64,000 nt of DNA. It comes from Melampsora larici-populina 98AG31. Its lineage: Eukaryota > Basidiomycota > Pucciniomycetes > Pucciniales > Melampsoraceae. Positions 58,799 through 64,000 of this stretch are shown piece after piece. A program made the translations under genes and the position numbers. A model generated the notes under the pieces. The model saw only the letters and a program-made list of their open reading frames with translations, ran no database searches and was not told where the DNA came from. Each line of letters begins with the position of its first letter. Position 1 is the first letter of the stretch. The stretch spans positions 332,105 through 396,104 of the forward strand of contig NW_006768776.1 of assembly GCF_000204055.1 (NCBI RefSeq). The letters run 5' to 3'.

Positions 58799-61020
58799 AT
58801 GCTCGGAGGTGACGACACCGCACTCTTGGCTCGCTCTCCTGATCTTGCTCGTCATGAAGCTTCGATTGCACGAGATCCTACGAGCCCTATCCAGGGCCCG
58901 AGTAGCCTTCACCCGTCTGGTCATCTTCTTCCTCCATCTCAAAACTTACCGACCGATCCTGCCCAACGTACCATTGTCATTCATCCTGGCTCCCGAATGT
59001 TGCGCATCGGCCGAGCATCCGATCACTTACCAATATCTGTTCCCAATGTCGTGGCCCGTCGGCGATCATCAGCAACTAAATCTTCACCCAACGGTGTCTG
59101 TAGAAATTTTGAACCGTCTTTGGAACCCCAGGTAGTCGATGCCTTCAACTCAAAGATTGGGTCTATTCGGGCCGAGTTTCGGAGTCGTATGCGTCAAATC
59201 AAACTCCGTGGAATCACTAACGGCCAAGGCATTGCCGCAAATTACAATGCCGATGTTGTTCCCCTTGTATTGAGCGAAGACCAAGATCCTCTCGGTACAA
59301 TCTGGCCACCAGTGACTGGTCCTGAAGCTAGAGATTTATATATAGGCGAAGATGCGTTGTTGATTGCCGACCCCGACAAGCATGATTACGCAATTCGTTG
59401 GCCGATTCATCGGGGCGCATTGAACACAGCGGAAGATTCAGGATATGACTCAAAGAATGAGATCTTGGCTGACATTGAAGCAGTGTGGCTTTACGCTTTA
59501 TCGAACGGATTGGGCATCAAGGAGCAAGAGCTGAAGGTACTCACTATCAACGTTCTTAGTTCGAGCTGGGTCTTAGAGAACTGATCTTATTTACACTCGT
59601 CCGTCACGTACAGGAATATTCTGCAATTTTCATTCTTCCTGACTTATATGATCATTTTTATCTTCGGGAAATGGTCGATCTAATGTTTCGTACAGTTGGA
59701 TTCAAGCAGATCTGTTTACAACAGGAATCTTTATGCGCTTGTTTTGGCGCGGGACTGGGTACGGCCTGCGTGATTGACATCGGGGCAACTAAAACCTCAG
59801 TCTCATGTGTCGAAGAGGGTTGGGTCTTACCAGAGACGCGACTACAGATGGCTTATGGCGGGGATGATATCACATTCGTTCTGTCTGAGATGCTCCGGCG
59901 GCAGAAATTTCCTTACAAAGACTTAAATTTGAATCGTACATGGGATTGGCAAATGATGGAGCGCTTGAAAGAAGATATGGTGGTGTTGAGTGAAGGTGAT
60001 GTGGGATTGAATGTGTATACTTTCTTTTCGCGACATCCGAATGCCCCAACACAGAAATGGGCTGTTCGCGCTTATGACGAAGTGATACTCTCTCCCATGG
60101 TACGTCTGATATGTCCGCTTGTGTTTCATTGATTTGATGCGTGTAACTCAAATATCTCCTTGTTCCTTTGAAAAGATCATGTTTACACCTCAAATCATTG
60201 ATTTCGGCCGTAAATTCCAGCCGGGCAAGCCATTATTTAGCAAGGACGGTGTCGATGACGTGCTCGATTTAGGTGGAAATACCGTTACGGACGCTATGCG
60301 TAGTTCCACAGGTCACGCTTTTTACGTGAAACCTAATGCGGCGAGCGTTGCATCAAACGTACAAGCAGCAGAAGTCAAGCCTACTCAAAATATCTGCGAG
60401 GATGTTAATGCAGCGTTGGAAGATATGGCGTCCCCGCACAGTGGCACCCCGCAGCCAACCCTCGTTGATTCCAGTGCACCAACCCGCCGACCAAGCCCAA
60501 GCCCAGCTACTGGCAAGCAGACTACCGGTGTATTGCCAGTTACACAGAATGCTGAGACGCCTTCAATCATGCCCAACGCAACCATAATTGAGGCAAGTAA
60601 ATTACCTCTCCAAGAAGCAGTCCTTCATAGTATTTTGGCCTGTAACTCTGAAGAAAAGTGTCGAAGGATGGCTGGTGCCATCATTATCGTTGGTGGAGGT
60701 GGCTTGATACATAACGTTGCGTATGCGATCACGACACGGTTTGTTTAATTTATACTTGCTCTGGACATACACGACGGCTTAATCTAACGTTATCGGTTGA
60801 CGCCAACAGGATTCAGCCTTTGCTCGCGGCTCGCTACCCGAACATTGGTGAGACAAGCTCAATACCACCCCCTCGAGATATCGACCCGAAACTACTCGCC
60901 TGGAAAGGTGTTTCACTGTTATGCAGGCTAGACGCCGCGAATGACCTATGGATCCGGTCAAGCGATTGGGAAGTACTGGGTTCTAAAGGTATCAAAGATC
61001 GCACAATGTTTATGTGTTGA
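58799..61020 (+). CDS. ARP8: Actin-related protein Arp8 (INO80 chromatin remodeller subunit)
   Basis: Nuclear actin-related protein that with actin and Arp4 forms the linker-DNA-binding module of INO80. Four exons in frame: 58799-59536, 59614-60099, 60176-60738, 60810-61020 (665 aa from 58799). Arp8-specific segments: IVIHPGSRMLRIGRASDHLP, ISVPNVVARR, RDLYIGEDALLI, YAIRWPIHRGALN, FILPDLYDHFYLREMVDLMF, ESLCACFGAGLGTACVIDIG (actin-fold phosphate loop region), SCVEEGWVLPETRLQMAYGG, FSRHPNAPTQKWAVRAYDE, IIIVGGGGLIHNVAYAI and PPPRDIDPKLLAWKGVSLLC. A ~100-residue low-complexity insert (TRRPSPSPATGKQ) lies before the last actin subdomain, as in other Arp8 proteins. The start is uncertain: coding exons may lie upstream between 58481 and 58798. 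Confidence 0.9.
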
Positions 61021-61112
61021 TGTGTAGAGTCCGTATAATATCTCCCAAGGATCAGTAAGAGATATCTAATAGTTGTTGAAAAATCTGCCAAGGGTTAGTA
61101 TCCTTCTTATAT

Positions 61113-61184
61113 TGGCATGTACACAATGAACCATCGCGTGTCCTTAATTTCCTCCATACCATGAAGTATGAAGCACTTCCCCAC
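61113..61184 (-). repeat. Dispersed repeat copy B (pairs with 26666-26740)
   Basis: The reverse complement matches copy A at about two thirds of positions, and the shared frame reads WGSASYFMVWRKLRT here, with CTC further on. Located just downstream of ARP8 on the opposite strand. Confidence 0.55.
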
Positions 61185-61185
61185 G

Positions 61186-61790
61186 TTTTTGTACTGATGA
61201 GCTGGCCAGTACAGCTCAAAGCGAGTAGGACTTTGTTAAGTTTGCCATGATGTGGGATCCCTGATTGAATTGGAGCTGGGTTTTGTGGACTGTGCACGTG
61301 ATGCCTGTGCCGCAGTTGTGCTCAGTCTCACATGAATGCAACACCCCCCACAACAAGTCACTGGCAAACATATGAAAGGAGAAAATGAGAGAAAAACAAC
61401 AAGAACAAACTAAATTATCAAGAAAAACAATGAAGCAACATTTATAAAGAGTGTAACACAAAATATTTGTTGAAAAAAACGAGAACATAAATGATCTGCA
61501 TCAAAGCAAAAATAAAAACTAAAAAATAAAAAACACTCTGATCTGGAATCTGTTCCCCTGAGGCAGGTAATATTTTCTACCAGATTGAATGGAATGATGA
61601 ATCCCCACCTACAAAATTATCTCCACCAGACACAGTTTCCACATGTTGTACATCACAAGTATTGAGCTTTGTGATAAGTTCAAGGGAGCTGGAGTTGAAT
61701 TTTTTCAATTGTTCAGATGACTTTTCAATTCAATAATAATCTCAGATCCTTGACACCTTGATCATGTGAGGGAGGTCCTAATGATTTCAT
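61186..61790. other. Intergenic region between ARP8 and copia relic
   Basis: AT-rich sequence with no recognised gene. The minus-strand frames at 61216-61488 have no motif. Confidence 0.4.
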
Positions 61791-63112
61791 TTACATATCC
61801 ACTCTTTGTGATTTTGTGACTATGCAATTTGAGAATACTTGTCCTTTGTAGACTTGTTCATTGACGTAGTAAAATTCCCTATCAGTATGACCTGTGCGTT
61901 TATTTGATAAATTGTCACTGGCAACATGAATTGATGAGGTGTTATCATAGTACATGTTAAATAGATTGCCAATTCCTGTCATGTCTTCAATGAGATTACA
62001 AAGCCACACTGCATCTTGACAAGCTGATCCTATCACCATGTATTTGGCATGGCAGATTGGAGATGCTACATACACAGGGGTGTTGTTTTGATAACCATGA
62101 TATAGGACAATTAAGATAGTATGAGATGTATCCATGCAATGACCTTGCTTGTCCCCCACCCCAATTAGCATTGTCATAGGTATGCAATGGTGTATCATGG
62201 TGTGGGTGATATCGGGTCTTGTGGCAACTGATAAATAATTAAGAGTTCTGATGGCAGATAAGTACTTGTCTGAGTCAACTCATTCTCCATCATCAGTAGG
62301 TGATTGCAGGATTTTTTGACTGTTCATTGGGAAGGAATGACTTGAATATTTTCTTTGTAAGACCAGGTTGAGAGAGGATAAAGCTGCCATCATTTTGATG
62401 TGATACATTAACACCAACTGTTTGATTCAGGTTGGTTCTGATTTGATCAATATCTTTTCTTTTAATTGTTGAAAACTTCATTGAGTAATTTATCTGAACT
62501 ACAGTCAAATCCGCACAGATGCATAACTTGTGATAATGCATAGAAAAAAGCCTGAATCTTGAGGCTTTTTACTGCCAACATTGACAACAGAATTGCATAA
62601 CACACCAAAATACATACCAAAAGTCCTCCACCCAAATTATGTAATTGCATGGGCATTACTGTAACAGTGACTGCTCCATCATCACTGTGACACCGGTTTC
62701 TCCAAGGTGAAAAATGATTACATTTAATCTACAAGATGATTAAAAGTGCATTCAATCTGCATTCAATCTTCATTTTGTACATTAATCATGCATTATTAAT
62801 CATTTTGTGCATCAAATGTGATCAGTTTTCACCTCAGAGAAACACATTATCTTTGTAGTGTGAAGCCATATAATGCACATGTTGGCTCCCCAACAATAGA
62901 TGTACAATGTCAGGTTGTATTCACTACTCTTAAATCCCACTTGCACTAGGACATTTTCTATTTTTCCACCAACAATGTGCACTGTCTTGAGTACCATGTA
63001 GAGCTTTGATTCCTTCAAGGACTTGATTCTTCTTCTGCCCTTCACATAAATAGCAAGTAGGAATATCAAAGTCAATGAGAGAGTCAATGTTGCTATGGAG
63101 GTACACTGACAA
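61791..63112 (-). pseudogene. Degenerate Ty1/copia-type retrotransposon pol fragment (RT and RNase H)
   Basis: Minus-strand frames, broken by many stops and shifts, keep copia landmarks. 63112-62930 has YLHSNIDSLIDFDIPTCYLC and LEGIKALHGTQDSAHCWW, recalling the RT LYGLKQ..W.. region. 62541-62293 has VGVNVSHQNDGSFILSQPGL. 62198-61791 holds the RNase H/C-terminal region with SPICHAKYMVIGSACQDAVW, YYDNTSSIHVASDNLSNKRT, GHTDREFYYVNEQV and KGQV. LTRs were not found. No gag, integrase or intact domain remains here. Confidence 0.7.
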
Positions 63113-63390
63113 CGGTGGCTCGCTAAGCTAAGCTAAGGATTTTTGCCACTTTGGCTTAGCTTAGCTAGAAGCCGCTAAGGAAAAATCCGCTAATGCTAAT
63201 CTTAGCGGATTTCCTTAGCTTAGCGGGCATGAAATGACACCCGCTAAGCCAATTAATTGGCGGCTAAACCGCTAATAGCGGCTTAGCGGCCCTTTTTTGC
63301 ACTTAAAACATGTTCTTTTTGATAGCTAAGCTTCCGGCTTAGCTTAGCGCAGACCCGCTAAAGAAAAAATCAAAATTTGATTAGCTTAGA
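63113..63390. repeat. Palindrome-dense block of AGCTAAGC / CCGCTAA words
   Basis: About 280 bp made mostly of overlapping CTAAGC/GCTTAG and CCGCTAA/TTAGCGG words on both strands. Examples are GCTAAGCTAAGCTAAGG (start), GGCTTAGCTTAGCTAG, the perfect inverted repeat AAATCCGCTAA (63183-63193) / TTAGCGGATTT (63202-63212), CCGCTAATAGCGG and GGCTTAGCTTAGCGCAG. No coding. It directly adjoins the end of the copia relic. It behaves like a multi-hairpin fold-back element or a mosaic satellite; no family recognised. Confidence 0.75.
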
Positions 63391-63619
63391 GCACCCACTA
63401 TCATGAGGGTGATTTATCGTAGATTTTGCGTTCCTGAGCACCAACTTTGATCATGCGTGTTTTACCAAAGTTGGTAACCGCATGAATTCCACTATGGGAT
63501 GATCTAAGGTCTGCTTTACCAAGGATAAATCACTGTGAATCAATCAGATCCACAGTGGTTTGATTTTGAAATGAAATATCTCATTTCTCATAACCTTCAT
63601 CCAAAAGACCATCCATCAA
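63391..63619. other. Unassigned sequence
   Basis: No gene or repeat structure recognised between the palindrome-dense block and the broken frame that follows. Confidence 0.4.
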
Positions 63620-63954
63620 ATGCCCGCTAGAAATTTCTTGAAGAGACATATCGACCGTCATTCAAGTCTTTAAACAATAATGATGAGGAACAAGAATTTC
63701 ATCAACTTGTCTTTGAATTCTTGTTTGATAGGCCTCACACACCACCTTCAACTCCTCAGACTTGAACCCGAATAGATCAAGATCGAGCTCAGCATGCTGA
63801 GCAATCGTATGATGACTATTTCACACCTCAATTATCAAGCTCACAAAACTTTGATATGTATATTGTACATTCAGATTTCACTGTAGCAGAATTTTACAAG
63901 GACAACCAGAGTATCTCGTGGTTAATGAATAATGATGATCTACATAAGTCGTGA
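63620..63954 (+). pseudogene. Possible broken coding sequence, unrecognised
   Basis: A frame opens MPARNFLKRHIDRHSSL and stops. In another frame NNDEEQEFHQLVFEFLFDRP, then HTPPSTPQT, a stop, and RIDQDRAQHAEQSYDDYFTP, NFDMYIVHSDFTVAEFYKDN and ISWLMNNDDLHKS. The protein-like composition across one stop and one shift suggests a decayed gene, perhaps the start of a transposase carried by a repeat. Family not recognised. Confidence 0.3.
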
Positions 63955-64000
63955 CTCGTAAGTAAAGTTGAAACAAGAACAGTGTGGGTCACTTTGATGA

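Noticed and set aside
1..64000. CRISPR array, operons or riboswitches
   Set aside because: Sequence is eukaryotic with spliced genes; no regularly spaced identical repeats of CRISPR type were seen.
1..64000. tRNA or rRNA genes
   Set aside because: No B-box-like GGTTCGAATCC with a matching cloverleaf and no rRNA core sequence were spotted by eye; a covariance-model scan would be needed to exclude them.

Overview
The window looks like nuclear DNA of a filamentous basidiomycete, most likely a rust fungus (Pucciniales, for example Melampsora or Puccinia). This is inference, from AT-rich sequence, genes cut by many short introns (mostly about 50-110 bp, nearly all GT..AG), fungal-specific families, several small secreted proteins and many decayed transposable elements. 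Exon structures were built by hand from splice consensus, frame continuity and family motifs. Where the pieces joined without a frame break I give protein lengths.

Layout. 1-2.0 kb: non-coding, with a diverged direct duplication. 2.0-4.0 kb (-): Ulp1-type SUMO protease. 5.4-7.4 kb (-) and 7.9-13.0 kb (+): a divergent pair, an AVT-type amino acid transporter and a Vhc1/SLC12-type cation-chloride cotransporter. 13-19 kb: T-rich non-coding DNA with a 100-N assembly gap and fold-back repeats. 19.0-22.2 kb (+): a Zds1/Zds2-family PP2A regulator. 22-25 kb: non-coding with a MITE-like element.

25.4-46.2 kb mixes secreted-protein genes with housekeeping genes. The secreted ones are an 87-aa Gly/Pro-tailed protein, a 165-aa Cys-rich protein with a 10-nt micro-exon, a 454-aa DUF7872-like protein, a protein of about 68 aa with a duplicated AQPSGSATP unit, and a proline-rich protein of about 335 aa. 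The housekeeping ones are a PPR-like mitochondrial protein, the kinetochore scaffold Spc7/KNL1, and the histone N-terminal acetyltransferase NAA40/Nat4 divergent from it.

48.4-52.4 kb: a small one-helix protein, ribosomal protein eL30 and phosphomannomutase Sec53. 52.5-58 kb: transposon debris (a LINE-like fragment, a dead PIF/Harbinger transposase, TIR and fold-back repeats). 58.8-61.0 kb (+): actin-related protein Arp8 (INO80 complex). 61.8-64 kb: a degraded Ty1/copia pol and a very unusual block built from AGCTAAGC/CCGCTAA words.

No operon-like logic applies. Functional links are the divergent promoters (AVT/VHC1, SPC7/NAA40, small protein/eL30) and the clustering of secreted proteins next to repeats, a setting common for effector candidates in plant-pathogenic fungi. 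The strongest lead for something undescribed is the array of S-R-L-[ST]-x-x-F-P-E-Y plus acidic repeats in Spc7/KNL1, in the region where other KNL1 proteins carry MELT repeats.
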